DNA of 64,000 bases from Calothrix membranacea FACHB-236 (GTDB taxonomy: Bacteria > Cyanobacteriota > Cyanobacteriia > Cyanobacteriales > Nostocaceae), in assembly GCF_014696315.1 (NCBI RefSeq), contig NZ_JACJPX010000036.1, positions 1-64,000 of the forward strand. Reading direction: 5' to 3'. Position 1 is the stretch's first letter. Every line of letters begins with the position of its first letter. Below the pieces are notes generated by a model that saw only the letters and a list, made by a program, of their open reading frames with translations, searched no databases and was not told where the DNA came from. This document shows, piece after piece, positions 17,715-26,555 of this stretch. Position numbers and translations under genes: made by a program.

Positions 17715-18590
17715 ATGGCAGAAGCGCAAATTGGGATTATTGGTGGCAGTGGTCTTTACAAAATGGATGCACTCAAAGATATAGAAGAAGTGCAAGTAGA
17801 TACGCCGTTTGGTTCACCTTCTGATGCGTTAATTTTGGGGAGATTAGATGGCACTCAAGTAGCTTTTTTGGCTCGTCATGGTCGCAATCATACGTTATTG
17901 CCATCAGAGTTGCCATTTCGTGCCAATATCTATGCCATGAAGCAATTAGGTGTAAAGTACTTAATTTCAGCTAGTGCGGTGGGTTCACTCAAAGCAGAAG
18001 CTAAACCGCTAGATATGGTAATTCCCGACCAATTTATTGACAGAACAAAGAACCGGATTTCAACGTTTTTTGGTGAAGGAATTGTGGCTCATATTGCCTT
18101 TGGCGATCCGGTTTGTCATAACTTGGCTGGTATATTAGCAGATGCGATCGCATCTTTGAATTTACCAGATGTAACTCTGCATCGCGGTGGCACTTATGTA
18201 TGCATGGAAGGGCCAGCATTTTCCACCAAAGCGGAATCAAATCTTTACCGCAGTTGGGGCGCAACAGTAATTGGTATGACAAATTTACCCGAAGCAAAGT
18301 TAGCTAGGGAAGCAGAAATTGCCTATGCAACTTTAGCACTGGTAACAGATTACGATTGTTGGCATCCCGATCACGATAGCGTCACAGTAGAAATGGTGAT
18401 TGGAAATTTACAGCGTAATGCAGTTAATGCTCAAAAGGTAATTCAAGAAACTGTACGTCGCTTAAGTGAAAATCCACCTGCTAGCGATGCACATTCGGCT
18501 TTGAAGTATGCGATTTTGACTCAGTTGGATAAAGCACCAACAGCAACAAAAGAAAAATTAGGATTGTTGTTGGAGAAATATTTGAAGTAG
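17715..18590 (+). CDS. mtnP: S-methyl-5'-thioadenosine phosphorylase
   Basis: 291 residues, normal family length. Phosphate-binding [13 protein letters not shown] at the N-terminus, [14 protein letters not shown] (~57-70), and the substrate-site segment [13 protein letters not shown] with the [16 protein letters not shown] stretch that marks the MTA-specific branch. It splits methylthioadenosine with phosphate into adenine and methylthioribose-1-phosphate in methionine salvage after polyamine synthesis. Start ATG at 17715 follows an AAAGGATAGG Shine-Dalgarno-like stretch. No other salvage gene is next to it. Confidence 0.95.
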   Translation: MAEAQIGIIGGSGLYKMDALKDIEEVQVDTPFGSPSDALILGRLDGTQVAFLARHGRNHTLLPSELPFRANIYAMKQLGVKYLISASAVGSLKAEAKPLDMVIPDQFIDRTKNRISTFFGEGIVAHIAFGDPVCHNLAGILADAIASLNLPDVTLHRGGTYVCMEGPAFSTKAESNLYRSWGATVIGMTNLPEAKLAREAEIAYATLALVTDYDCWHPDHDSVTVEMVIGNLQRNAVNAQKVIQETVRRLSENPPASDAHSALKYAILTQLDKAPTATKEKLGLLLEKYLK

Positions 18591-19093
18591 AGAATTGGTA
18601 ATTGGTAATGGGTAATTGGTAATGGGCTAAAACCTTTTTCCTTTTACCTTTACTATGTTGATATATTTGATTTTTAAAATTCAAGGGTGCGTTAACAGCG
18701 AGAGTACGGCACCTGTGGCACAGCTTGTTGTGCTTTACCGCTTAAATTTCACATACGCTACATAATACTGGGATTTTTACAGGAATCCGATTTGATTCCT
18801 ATAGATTGTACTTGAGCAAATAAAATCTATCCTAAGACAAAGGCTGAAACAGGAACCCTAAATCTAAGCTAATAGGGTTTCCATTCACAAAAGTTCAAAA
18901 GATATTTCCCTCGCGCGTCTGGCATAGAAGCTCCTGAATAAATTCAGGTAGAAACAATGTGCAATCAATATTTAACAGCATGAGCTTTATCTATTGCGCG
19001 CCTAGTTGAGAAACAACTTTAGCAAATCAGCATCTTTGCTAAAACAAAATTTTCTTTCGCATTAGTGAAATCATCGCTCAAAAGGTAGACATT
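18591..19093. other. 503-bp gap with heptamer repeats and a dispersed repeat
   Basis: Starts with TAATTGG/TAATGGG-type heptamers (18594-18628). It then carries a repeat of ~120 bp (about 18684-18802) that includes GAGAGTACGGCA and GGAATCCGATTTGAT (18782-18796, inside a small hairpin) and has relatives near 26.9 and 44.5 kb. The remaining part up to the next gene holds no frame I can support. Confidence 0.6.
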
Positions 19094-19660
19094 ATGATTG
19101 CTGAATTACCAAATTTTAGAGTTGCAGTTTTAGCAACCGATGGCTTTGAAGAACCAGAACTTATAGAACCTGTACGAGCGCTTAAAGAAGCTGGTGCAAG
19201 AGTAGAAATTCTCTCGACAAAATCAGGACAAATCCAAGGGTTTCGGCATCACGATAAAGGTATAAGTGTGAGTGTTGATCGCCTGATTGATGAAGCACAA
19301 GCCAGCGAATATGATGCGGTGTTATTGCCTGGTGGGGCGCTCAATGCCGATACGCTAAGAATGGAGACAAAGGTGCAATCTTTTCTGCAACAAATGCAGC
19401 AATCAGGTAAGCCATTCGCTGCTATTTGTCATGCACCTTGGGAATTAATTTCTGCCAACTTGGTGCAAGGACGCACCTTAACTAGTTATTACACAATTCA
19501 AGATGACATCCGTAACGCAGGTGGTAACTGGCTAGATCGGGAAGTTGTTGTAGATAGAAACTGGGTAACAAGTCGCCAACCAGATGATATCCCCGCATTC
19601 AATCAAGAAATGTTGAATCTATTTGCACAGTTTACAACTGCTGGATCTGGCTCACGTTAA
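19094..19660 (+). CDS. DJ-1/PfpI-family class I glutamine-amidotransferase-like protein
   Basis: 188 residues. FRVAVLATDGFEEPELIEP (8-26) with the conserved Glu, and the nucleophile elbow AAICHAPWEL (~116-125) with Cys followed by His, as in PfpI/YhbO. Family members are stress-linked deglycase, hydrolase or chaperone-like enzymes of the cytoplasm; the exact activity is disputed in the field. The start is supported by AAAGGTAGAC about 5 bp upstream. It is 61 bp before a DUF4142 lipoprotein gene, and the two may be cotranscribed as stress genes. Confidence 0.9.
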   Translation: MIAELPNFRVAVLATDGFEEPELIEPVRALKEAGARVEILSTKSGQIQGFRHHDKGISVSVDRLIDEAQASEYDAVLLPGGALNADTLRMETKVQSFLQQMQQSGKPFAAICHAPWELISANLVQGRTLTSYYTIQDDIRNAGGNWLDREVVVDRNWVTSRQPDDIPAFNQEMLNLFAQFTTAGSGSR

Positions 19661-19721
19661 TCGTGGGTTGTTCAAAGTGCGATCGCTTTCATACAAACTA
19701 CAGCTTGATTAAAGGGAAACA

Positions 19722-20375
19722 TTGATGATGCTCAACAAAATACTCTCTACCGGTTTAGTAGCAATTACTATATCTCTAGCTACTGCTTGTGCCCCTACAG
19801 CCCAGCAAGACCAAAGTATTTCAGACGCACCGTCTGGTACAACTCAGCCTGTACAAACAACTGAAACTACATCACCAACCACATCACCCACGACTGCAGG
19901 GCAAAATAACCTCAGTGCTGCTGATAGAGCGTTTATGACTGAAGCTGCTCAAGGTGGTTTAGCAGAAGTTCAACTAGGACAACTAGCATCACAACGCGCC
20001 GCTAGCAATGCAGTCAAACAGTTTGGACAGCGTATGGTTCTAGATCATACCCAAGCAAATACTCAACTCCAACAGTTAGCAACGCAAAAGGGTGTAACGC
20101 TACCAACAACTATTAATCAGGAAAATGAGCAAGTTAGACAACGGTTAACTAAGCTTTCTGGTGCTAACTTTGATCGCGAATACATGAATCACATGGTTAA
20201 AGATCATGACAAAAATGTCTCTTTATATCAGCGTGAAGCTCAAGAGGGACAAGATCCAGACGTGAAAGCATTTGCTGCCCAAACATTGCCCATTCTTCAA
20301 GAACACTACCAACAGGCTCAGTCTATTAATTCTGGCAGTTCAACCAGCACCCCAACACCAACTACTACTCCATAA
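19722..20375 (+). CDS. DUF4142 lipoprotein
   Basis: 217 residues. Type II signal peptide with lipobox LATAC (Cys23). A Thr/Pro/Ser-rich spacer (to ~65) leads to a DUF4142 helical domain with the family landmarks FMTEAAQGGLAEVQLGQLA, FGQRMVLDHTQA and DHDKNVSLYQREA; a second Thr/Pro-rich tail ends the protein. DUF4142 is a ferritin-like four-helix fold common in periplasmic stress proteins, of unknown biochemical role. Low-complexity ends suggest it is anchored in a membrane and reaches into the periplasm. A hairpin follows at 20393-20432. Confidence 0.88.
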   Translation: MMMLNKILSTGLVAITISLATACAPTAQQDQSISDAPSGTTQPVQTTETTSPTTSPTTAGQNNLSAADRAFMTEAAQGGLAEVQLGQLASQRAASNAVKQFGQRMVLDHTQANTQLQQLATQKGVTLPTTINQENEQVRQRLTKLSGANFDREYMNHMVKDHDKNVSLYQREAQEGQDPDVKAFAAQTLPILQEHYQQAQSINSGSSTSTPTPTTTP

Positions 20376-20392
20376 TTAGGGGATGGGGCATT

Positions 20393-20432
20393 GGGCATGG
20401 GGCATGGGAAAAGCCAATAATGCCCCATGCCC
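20393..20432 (+). terminator. 13-bp hairpin after the DUF4142 gene
   Basis: GGGCATGGGGCAT (20393-20405) pairs perfectly with ATGCCCCATGCCC (20420-20432); loop 14 nt. No U-run follows, so a structural transcript end or a dispersed palindromic repeat are both possible. Confidence 0.5.
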
Positions 20433-20599
20433 GCAAAATCTCGCTCCCTTGTAGGAAGCATCTGGCGAATAGAGGATAATACCCCCAATTAAACGAGAAA
20501 ATAAGGTTTTTTGGGTGCGAATCGCATTATTGAGATTGCATTGTCAACCTTTTAGGGGTGAGCAGCTTAACATTACCCATTACCCAATCCAAAATTACA

Positions 20600-21481
20600 C
20601 TAATTGGGAGGTAATTCTAAGGGAATTTCGCCCATTAAGCCTTTACGATAATCTGTTAAAAGATGCCTAGAGGCTCTTTCGACATCGCCTTTATAGCGAT
20701 GTTCTGCTAAAGCGTGTAAATATGCTTCGCCTGTATGGGGCGAAGAGTCAAGTTCATAGCGCGCTTCCAAAGGTTTAGCTGGTAATAAATCTGTAGCTAC
20801 ATCTTGAAGGTAATTCAGTATATTTACTAATTCTGCTGCCACTAGTTGATTATCGTAAGACGCTTCACCAATATCATCACAAATAGCTAATTTTAATGCT
20901 GCTTCTTGGTTTTCCAACTTGAGGGGAATAACGCCAGGAGCATCCAATAATTCTAATTGGTCAGAAATCCGCACCCACCGCAGTTGACGAGTCACCCCTG
21001 GACGTGCTGCACTTTCTACTACTCGTTTTCCTAAAAGCCGATTAATTAAAGCTGATTTACCAACGTTAGGAAAACCAATTACTACAGCGCGCACAGGACG
21101 AGGTAACATCCCGCGATCGCGTCGTCTTTTATTCAATTCTACCCCAGCAGCTTGTGCTGCTTTTAACACTGCTGTTACACCTTGACCCTGTTGAGCATTA
21201 GTAAAAAAAGCTACCTCACCTTGGCGTTTAAACCAGTCTACCCAAAGCGATCGCACTTGCGGAGAAATCATATCCAAGCGGTTCATCACTAATAACCGCG
21301 TTTTACTTCCCACCCACTCTTCTATTTGCGGGTGATGCGTCGCCAAAGGAATACGTGCATCTCGTACCTCCAGTACTACATCTACCCGCTTTAGCTGTTC
21401 TTTTAAATTCTTTTCCGCCTTAGCAATGTGACCTGGATACCATTGGATCACATTTAATTTATAGTTTTGAGTTAAAGCCAT
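20600..21481 (-). CDS. rbgA: ribosome biogenesis GTPase YlqF/RbgA
   Basis: 293 residues. Circularly permuted GTPase: G4 (MNRLDM, ~65-70) comes first, then G1 IGFPNVGKSALINRLLGKR (~134-152) and G3 DAPGVIPLKLE. The N-terminal WYPGHIAKAEKNLKEQL is a strong RbgA marker. In bacteria it drives a late step of 50S subunit assembly. The C-terminal ~90 residues form the helical ANTAR-like domain expected. Single gene, followed downstream by repeats. Confidence 0.95.
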   Translation of the reverse strand: MALTQNYKLNVIQWYPGHIAKAEKNLKEQLKRVDVVLEVRDARIPLATHHPQIEEWVGSKTRLLVMNRLDMISPQVRSLWVDWFKRQGEVAFFTNAQQGQGVTAVLKAAQAAGVELNKRRRDRGMLPRPVRAVVIGFPNVGKSALINRLLGKRVVESAARPGVTRQLRWVRISDQLELLDAPGVIPLKLENQEAALKLAICDDIGEASYDNQLVAAELVNILNYLQDVATDLLPAKPLEARYELDSSPHTGEAYLHALAEHRYKGDVERASRHLLTDYRKGLMGEIPLELPPN

Positions 21482-21631
21482 TGGTTATTTGTCCTTTGTC
21501 ATTTGTCATTTGGGCATGGGGCATGGGGCATTGGGCATTGGTAATGGGTAATTGGTAATTGCTCCTTGTCTCCTTGTCCCCCTTGCTCCCCCTGCTTCCT
21601 CATCTCCCTCACCCCCCTCATCCCCTAGTCC

Positions 21632-22009
21632 CTAATCCCCAATCCCTTGATGTAAAATCAAGCGATTACCATCAGGATCGTAAGCGTAAATTTCTCTGCC
21701 GTGGGAAGCGACGGAAATCTTTCCGGGTGGGGGATAGCCCAAATTGGTAAGGTGAGCGATCGCAGCTTCTAAGTTACTTACTTCTAAACACAAACTTATC
21801 TTACTTTTGGCTGTAGTTTCAAATTCGGTCTGGTGTGTGTTTTTTGGTTGAAAAATACCTAAGCGCAAACCCGAAAGTTGAAACTCTGCGTAAACATTAG
21901 GGAGTAACGTTGTTGGTTTTTGCTCCAAAAGATTGGTATAAAAACTCACTAAATTCTCAAAATTAATTGTTGCTATGGTAACGAGTGCATCGGTATATTG
22001 AAAAACCAT
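21632..22009 (-). CDS. VOC (glyoxalase/bleomycin-resistance) superfamily protein
   Basis: 125 residues with one pair of beta-alpha-beta-beta-beta modules: ALVTIATINFENLVSFYTNLL at the start and IYAYDPDGNRLILHQ at the end, the typical closing VOC motif. Such short proteins dimerise to form a metal site; substrate unknown. Start chosen at the ATG giving MVFQYTDALV. Upstream of it lies a non-coding gap before a second VOC gene on the same strand. Confidence 0.85.
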   Translation of the reverse strand: MVFQYTDALVTIATINFENLVSFYTNLLEQKPTTLLPNVYAEFQLSGLRLGIFQPKNTHQTEFETTAKSKISLCLEVSNLEAAIAHLTNLGYPPPGKISVASHGREIYAYDPDGNRLILHQGIGD

Positions 22010-22186
22010 AATTTAAACTAAAATACATTTAATTATGCAGCTTAAATGTGTGACAGCTTATTACCGATTTTGTAAGATAAATTGACTGTTACCCGCAAAG
22101 ATTATCTCACAAGTAGCAGTCAATTTAGTATTTAATTTCTAGCTATCTCGCTCATCCCCATGATTAAAGACTTATTGAGGCTTAAT

Positions 22187-22726
22187 TTACTTAGCTGGCT
22201 GATATTGTAAATCCCTAACTGGATCGCCTAAAGTGCGGGTATTTGCTGCAAACTCTAGCAAAATACCATCAGGATCGTAGAAATAAATTGAGGAAATAAA
22301 TGTAGTTTCATCAATCTCAGGTACAAAACCAGAAGGTACATCTGCATGATTTAAAATAGGAGTCACCTCAATACCTTTAGCAACTAGTTTGTCTCTATAT
22401 TCGGCAATTTTTTCTAATGGCACATTAAAAGCTAAATGATTCATTGAACCATGTGCAGTCACTGCATTACCAGTTTTAAAAGTATCAAGAGGCGCAGATG
22501 CAATCCCAGGTGCGGCGGCTGGTGCTTGGGGAAACCAGAAAAAAGCTAAAGCATCACCGTTACCAATATCAAAAAAGAAATGCTGTCCACCATCTGGGAG
22601 GGCAATAGTTTTGATTAATTTCAAACCAATAGTATTGGTGTAAAAGTCCACAGTTCTCGCCATATCTTTACATACCAAAGCTATATGGTTGATGCCTTGT
22701 ATTTGAAAATCTTTCATATTAATCAC
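22187..22726 (-). CDS. VOC family protein, glyoxalase/dioxygenase-like
   Basis: 179 residues. INHIALVCKDMARTVDFY (10-27) supplies a first metal-ligand His. MNHLAFNV (~94-101) supplies a second His, and IYFYDPDGILLEFAA (~146-160) closes the site with Glu. That ligand set suggests an active metalloenzyme. An Ala/Pro insert lies around 68-80 (APAAAPGIASAP). It could be a lactoylglutathione-lyase-like or ring-cleaving enzyme. It lies beside a decayed fdhD on the same strand. Confidence 0.87.
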   Translation of the reverse strand: MINMKDFQIQGINHIALVCKDMARTVDFYTNTIGLKLIKTIALPDGGQHFFFDIGNGDALAFFWFPQAPAAAPGIASAPLDTFKTGNAVTAHGSMNHLAFNVPLEKIAEYRDKLVAKGIEVTPILNHADVPSGFVPEIDETTFISSIYFYDPDGILLEFAANTRTLGDPVRDLQYQPAK

Positions 22727-22781
22727 CCGTTTATGAGATTTTGTTTTAGTATCTTAAACTTATCGGTAAAAAATTAATGCT

Positions 22782-23157
22782 TTATGCTGCGTCTATTCTT
22801 TCCCAACCAGTGTACACATTAAATTTTTGCCCATGCAGAAATCCAATTAAGGTAATGCCAAATTCTTGAGCGACAGATACAGCCAAATTACTAAGTGCAG
22901 AGACAGAACAAACAATAGGTACACCAGCCGCGAGCGACGGACTTTTGCAAAATTTCAAAGCTAGAACGTCGGCTTACCATCACAATATGATGATTGAAAG
23001 GTAATTCATTACTTAACAAAGCTGTACCAATCAATTTATCTAAAGGATTGTGTCGCCCCACATCTTCATTGCAAGATTAAAAGTTGTCCTTGCAAATCCA
23101 ATAGAGCCCCAGCGTGTAAACCTCCAGTAGCGCTAACCCAATGCCCAATACCCCATA
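22782..23157 (-). pseudogene. fdhD: decayed fdhD (formate dehydrogenase accessory sulfurtransferase), C-terminal half
   Basis: Reading the minus strand across frames gives ATGGLHAGALLDLQGQLLIL, then after a frameshift EDVGRHNPLDKLIGTALL and NHHIVMVSRRSSFEILQK, then after a second frameshift GVPIVCSVSALSNLAVSVAQ and GFLHGQKFNVYTGWERI before TAA at 22782-22784. These are the ordered C-terminal motifs of FdhD, which passes sulfur to molybdenum-cofactor formate dehydrogenases. The N-terminal half, including the Cys motif, is missing. The first break is near 23080 and the second near 22935. No formate dehydrogenase gene is in the window. Confidence 0.85.
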
Positions 23158-23158
23158 A

Positions 23159-25132
23159 TCAATTCGCCCAGGCTCTCACTCTTTGTAACCGCCGCAGAAT
23201 CCGGTTAGCTAATTCCACGCCTTTAACAGGTTTACACAGATAATCATCACCACCAACAGCAAAAGCTTGATTCTGGGTAGTGGAATCTGTTGACACACTT
23301 AGAAATAATACTGGTAAACGCTGCCAATGGGGATCGCTGCGGAGAATTTGGCAGAGTTCAAATCCATTAATTTGTGGCATATTTACGTCTAACACCAAAG
23401 CATCGGGAGCAACTGCTTGGAGTACTGTCCAAAATTGTTGCGGATCAGCAAGGGTTGTTACCTTGAATCCCCAGGGTTTCAGCAAGGTGGGGAGAGTGCG
23501 TAACCAATCTTGATCGTCATCAAGGATCATAACCTTGTTGGGAATTTCTGGATCTCGTAATAAATTGACTACAGTATCAATCACCTGCTCTGCTGGAGTT
23601 GGCGTTACTAAGAAAAGTTTTCCGCCCCGCCGCATTACTTCTAAGCGATCGCCCATGTCACCGCGATCGCCGATGACGACAATTGGCAAGTTAGGGTAAC
23701 GTTGTGCGAATGTCTGCAATGTCTCCCAAAAGTTACTGATCTCGGAGTTAAGCTGATCGATAAGTTCCGATCTAGATGGAATTGAGGGTAACCGCATCAG
23801 GATGACATCAGGATCTTCTCCTAAACCATCCAAAACAGATTCGTTTGTCAGCAAGGCTTGAGCCACATCTGCGGCTGGAGCAATCTGAATGCGAATTCCT
23901 CGGCTTGCTGCTACGGCTACAATTGACTGGTTAAACTCAGTATCCGAACTAATAATTAGCAACAGCGGTGACTGTCCAGGGGAAATCTGGGACATTTGAA
24001 TCAGTGTGGTATGGTCAATATCTTGCTGCAGAGCCGTCACCAGAGTTTTCATTAATGGTGCGTGTTTTGGTTGCAGTGGTTCTCGACCGCCTAACCAATA
24101 CTCCAATTGCCGTGCAATGTGCATTGTCTTGGTTAGCCCAAAAATTCCCAAAGTCCCTGCGAGTTTGTGAACCACCTGTTGCGCCTGTGCTTGTTGCTGG
24201 GCTGTCAGTTGATTGGTTTGTAAGTCTCTAACGGTTTGTAATAAAATACCCATTTGGTCAAGACTTTGGGGTTTAGTCCTTGTCCAAGTTTCATTGAGAA
24301 ATGCCAGGTATTGTTGTTGCGAGTCTGGCTGCATCAAATCCTGTGGGCGATCGCTCTGGGTTTCTCTAGATGTAGCTATTGCAGAAACGCTTTGAGAATT
24401 ATTTTCTGGAGGTGTTGCCGATAAATCGGTCACTTCTTCGGTGCTAGGTGCTTTCAGGTAGTAGCCCCGTCCATGCATGGTAGCAATAAAATCATGGGGG
24501 GCCCCTGCAGCCACTAGTTTGTGCCGCAGCCGCCGAATATGGGAACGTACTGTAGCCTCAGAGGGAAAATCTTCTGAAGACCATAATCTGTCTAGAAGTT
24601 CTTCACTACTAAACACATGCTGACATTGCCGCAGTAAAAGTTCTAGCAAATCATATTCCATTGTTGTCAGGTTGAGGGGGCGGCCGTTGTAAGTCACTTC
24701 ACAAGTACTAGGATTCAGCAGTAAATCCCCCCAAGTTAGCAAGGGAAAAGGATTGTTACTTCCTCGCCTCAACAATGCGCGAATCCTGGCGATGAGTTCT
24801 ACCTGCTCGAAGGGTTTAACAACATAGTCATCTGCACCTGCATCTAACCCTTGTACTTTGGCGGTAATGTTATCTTGAGCTGTCAGCAATAGAATCGGGA
24901 CAGTGTATCCTTGTGTCCGGAAACGCTTGCATAAGCTAATGCCATCCAACTTTGGCAGCATGATATCCAGTAATATGAGGTCATACTCAAAGGTGGAGCC
25001 ATAAGTCCAGCCCATTTCCCCATCTTTGACAACATCTACAATATAGTTCTGGGTTGTCAAAATTTTGGTCAGAACCTTAATTAATACGTCATCATCTTCT
25101 ACAAGCAAAATTTTCATGGATGCAGCTACCAA
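23159..25132 (-). CDS. rcaC: RcaC-like multidomain response regulator
   Basis: 657 residues. REC1 (6-122, phospho-acceptor Asp56), OmpR/PhoB winged helix (~130-228, RGYYLK wing), Hpt (~270-375, His322 in VVHKLAGTLG), a degenerate receiver (~388-525, with Arg447 where the Asp should be) and REC2 (~532-655, Asp582). This architecture and length match RcaC, the DNA-binding regulator of chromatic acclimation in Fremyella/Tolypothrix, known to control phycobilisome genes. Linker genes lie 1-4 kb away. The start could also be Met6, because MKILLVEDDD is the usual N-terminus. RcaC-like proteins also occur in strains without chromatic acclimation, so the role is inferred. Confidence 0.72.
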   Translation of the reverse strand: MVAASMKILLVEDDDVLIKVLTKILTTQNYIVDVVKDGEMGWTYGSTFEYDLILLDIMLPKLDGISLCKRFRTQGYTVPILLLTAQDNITAKVQGLDAGADDYVVKPFEQVELIARIRALLRRGSNNPFPLLTWGDLLLNPSTCEVTYNGRPLNLTTMEYDLLELLLRQCQHVFSSEELLDRLWSSEDFPSEATVRSHIRRLRHKLVAAGAPHDFIATMHGRGYYLKAPSTEEVTDLSATPPENNSQSVSAIATSRETQSDRPQDLMQPDSQQQYLAFLNETWTRTKPQSLDQMGILLQTVRDLQTNQLTAQQQAQAQQVVHKLAGTLGIFGLTKTMHIARQLEYWLGGREPLQPKHAPLMKTLVTALQQDIDHTTLIQMSQISPGQSPLLLIISSDTEFNQSIVAVAASRGIRIQIAPAADVAQALLTNESVLDGLGEDPDVILMRLPSIPSRSELIDQLNSEISNFWETLQTFAQRYPNLPIVVIGDRGDMGDRLEVMRRGGKLFLVTPTPAEQVIDTVVNLLRDPEIPNKVMILDDDQDWLRTLPTLLKPWGFKVTTLADPQQFWTVLQAVAPDALVLDVNMPQINGFELCQILRSDPHWQRLPVLFLSVSTDSTTQNQAFAVGGDDYLCKPVKGVELANRILRRLQRVRAWAN

Positions 25133-25317
25133 TAAAAAATTTTCAGTTCTAGAGAGTTCAAGGGTTTGGTAATTACACCACGGAATCCCAAATCATGAAA
25201 CTGATGCTTTTCTGCCGTTTGTGCTATGGCAGTTAACAGAATAACCGGAATTTGTTCAGTTTCAGCATCAGATTGGAGCGCCTGAAAGGTAGCAATACCA
25301 TTCATATCTAGCATCAT
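25126..25317 (-). pseudogene. truncated receiver domain (C-terminal half of a REC)
   Basis: A 63-residue frame beginning MMLDMNGIATFQAL and continuing with PVILLTAIAQTAE and GVITKPLNSLEL. This is the second half of a receiver, from the phospho-acceptor region (the D of the usual LLDxxMP context is barely kept) through the conserved Thr and Lys. The first half (acidic pocket DD) is absent upstream, where only HIP1 sites are seen. The end overlaps the start of the RcaC-like gene by 7 bp. It is probably a relic of an upstream response regulator or kinase; a tiny expressed protein is less likely. Confidence 0.55.
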
Positions 25318-25437
25318 CGTTTTTGTGAATGATAGAGCGATCGCTTGACTCCTTGCATAAGTGCGATCGCCTTCGATGTTGCCTGTTTCAGCATAATAAT
25401 TATGTTAGCCCTCATCTTCTGTTTTTAGAGCATTTTT

Positions 25438-25917
25438 ATGGCATCACCGATTAATCCAATTGCTATCATCGCCACTGAAGCACCGCCGCGTACTAAGCTG
25501 ACAAACTATCCAGAACCGTTTGTGTCTCGCATGGCGGGTAGGGAGAAACGTCCCCTGGGCGACTTATTTGGTATAACAAACTTTGGTGTCAACCTCACAC
25601 GATTAGCGCCAAATGCAATTTCTGCCCTGCGTCATGCTCACTCTCAGCAAGACGAGTTCATCTACATTTTGCAGGGGAACCCCACGCTACAAACTGATGA
25701 AGGACGAACTCAACTCTCACCTGGTATGTGTGCAGGCTTCAAGGCGGGGACTGGGAACGGACACAACCTCATTAACGAAACCTCAGAGGAAGTTTTATAC
25801 CTAGAAATAGGCGATCGCACCCCAGGGGATGAAGGCACCTATCCCGATGACGATATTCAAGCTTTACTTGTAGAAGGTAAGTGGCAGTTTACCCATAAAG
25901 ACGGCACGCCTTATTAA
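25438..25917 (+). CDS. cupin-domain protein
   Basis: 159 residues forming one cupin barrel. Motif 1 is SALRHAHSQQDEFIYILQG (~57-75), with two His and one Glu as metal ligands. Motif 2 is in the GNGHNLIN region, with the third His. Sequence around it (LGDLFGITNFGVNLTRLAP, LEIGDRTPGDEGTYPDDDI) is typical of small cyanobacterial/proteobacterial cupins of unknown substrate. Divergent from the RcaC-like gene; the 120-bp gap with HIP1 sites must hold both promoters. Cytoplasmic; no signal peptide. Confidence 0.87.
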   Translation: MASPINPIAIIATEAPPRTKLTNYPEPFVSRMAGREKRPLGDLFGITNFGVNLTRLAPNAISALRHAHSQQDEFIYILQGNPTLQTDEGRTQLSPGMCAGFKAGTGNGHNLINETSEEVLYLEIGDRTPGDEGTYPDDDIQALLVEGKWQFTHKDGTPY

Positions 25918-26083
25918 GAAAAATCAAGAAACCATAATTTAATTTGCACCCTAATTTTAATTATGGAGATTTCCCTGTTGCCTTTTAATTACAGTATGTA
26001 ATTCATTTACTTAATACTTCGGTTGTCCGTCGATTCAGGTTGATGATAAGTTGCTAACAGCATCGAAATTCAAGGTGATTTGT

Positions 26084-26521
26084 ATGGCAACCACAATAAT
26101 TGATCCTGGCGATTTTAGTGACTATAGCGATCGCCAAGTGACAATTGAAGTGACAGGGGGCTGTCATCGAGCATTAATGCGGAAAGCAAAGTACATCAAG
26201 ACAATTCCTTATAGTTGTCTATCTCAAACGATTCAGGGTATTAATCGCCTTGGTGGTAAGATTACCCGCGTTACCTTATCACCTTCCCATACTCAAGTCT
26301 CAAATATTGAGTTAGTTCAACCACAATCCGACATTGTTGAAAGCGATGTCCAACCTTCAGCACATCACGCTGAATCTCACTTTTCATCACTTCACCATCA
26401 AGAACAGAACCACTCTAGTGAAAGTTGTCAGATTAAACAACCCACTCCAGTAAAAAATGAACCACAACCGATTCCAGTTTTGAGTTCAGGAGAATACACT
26501 TTTACAGAAGAATGGTTATAA
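26084..26521 (+). CDS. CpcD-domain phycobilisome-linker-like protein with long His/Ser/Gln-rich tail
   Basis: 145 residues from the ATG at 26084, preceded by AAGGTGA 5 bp upstream; an earlier start would add 11 unlikely residues. Residues ~15-70 form a CpcD domain (VTIEVTGGCHRALMR, SQTIQGINRLGGKITRVTL), the fold that caps phycocyanin rods and also tethers FNR in PetH. Residues 75-145 are low-complexity, rich in His, Gln, Ser and Pro, ending SSGEYTFTEEWL. The tail is absent from ordinary CpcD (~80 residues). Likely a thylakoid-surface antenna accessory protein; its target is unknown. A hairpin follows at 26524-26555. Confidence 0.8.
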   Translation: MATTIIDPGDFSDYSDRQVTIEVTGGCHRALMRKAKYIKTIPYSCLSQTIQGINRLGGKITRVTLSPSHTQVSNIELVQPQSDIVESDVQPSAHHAESHFSSLHHQEQNHSSESCQIKQPTPVKNEPQPIPVLSSGEYTFTEEWL

Positions 26522-26523
26522 CT

Positions 26524-26555
26524 AAACCAATCCATTTTGGATTTTGGATTGGTTT
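26524..26555 (+). terminator. hairpin after the CpcD-domain gene
   Basis: AAACCAATCCA (26524-26534) pairs with TGGATTGGTTT (26545-26555), 11 bp, directly after the stop codon. No U-run, so only a likely transcript end. Confidence 0.55.

Noticed and set aside
21480-21520. TTGTCA repeats as possible RcaC L-boxes
   Set aside because: They have a 7-bp period, as other heptamer arrays here, not the expected direct repeat with a 4-nt spacer, and lie in front of rbgA.
21483-21750. CCTTGTCC / CCCCCTGC pyrimidine runs and short frame
   Set aside because: Low-complexity repeats before rbgA; no protein.
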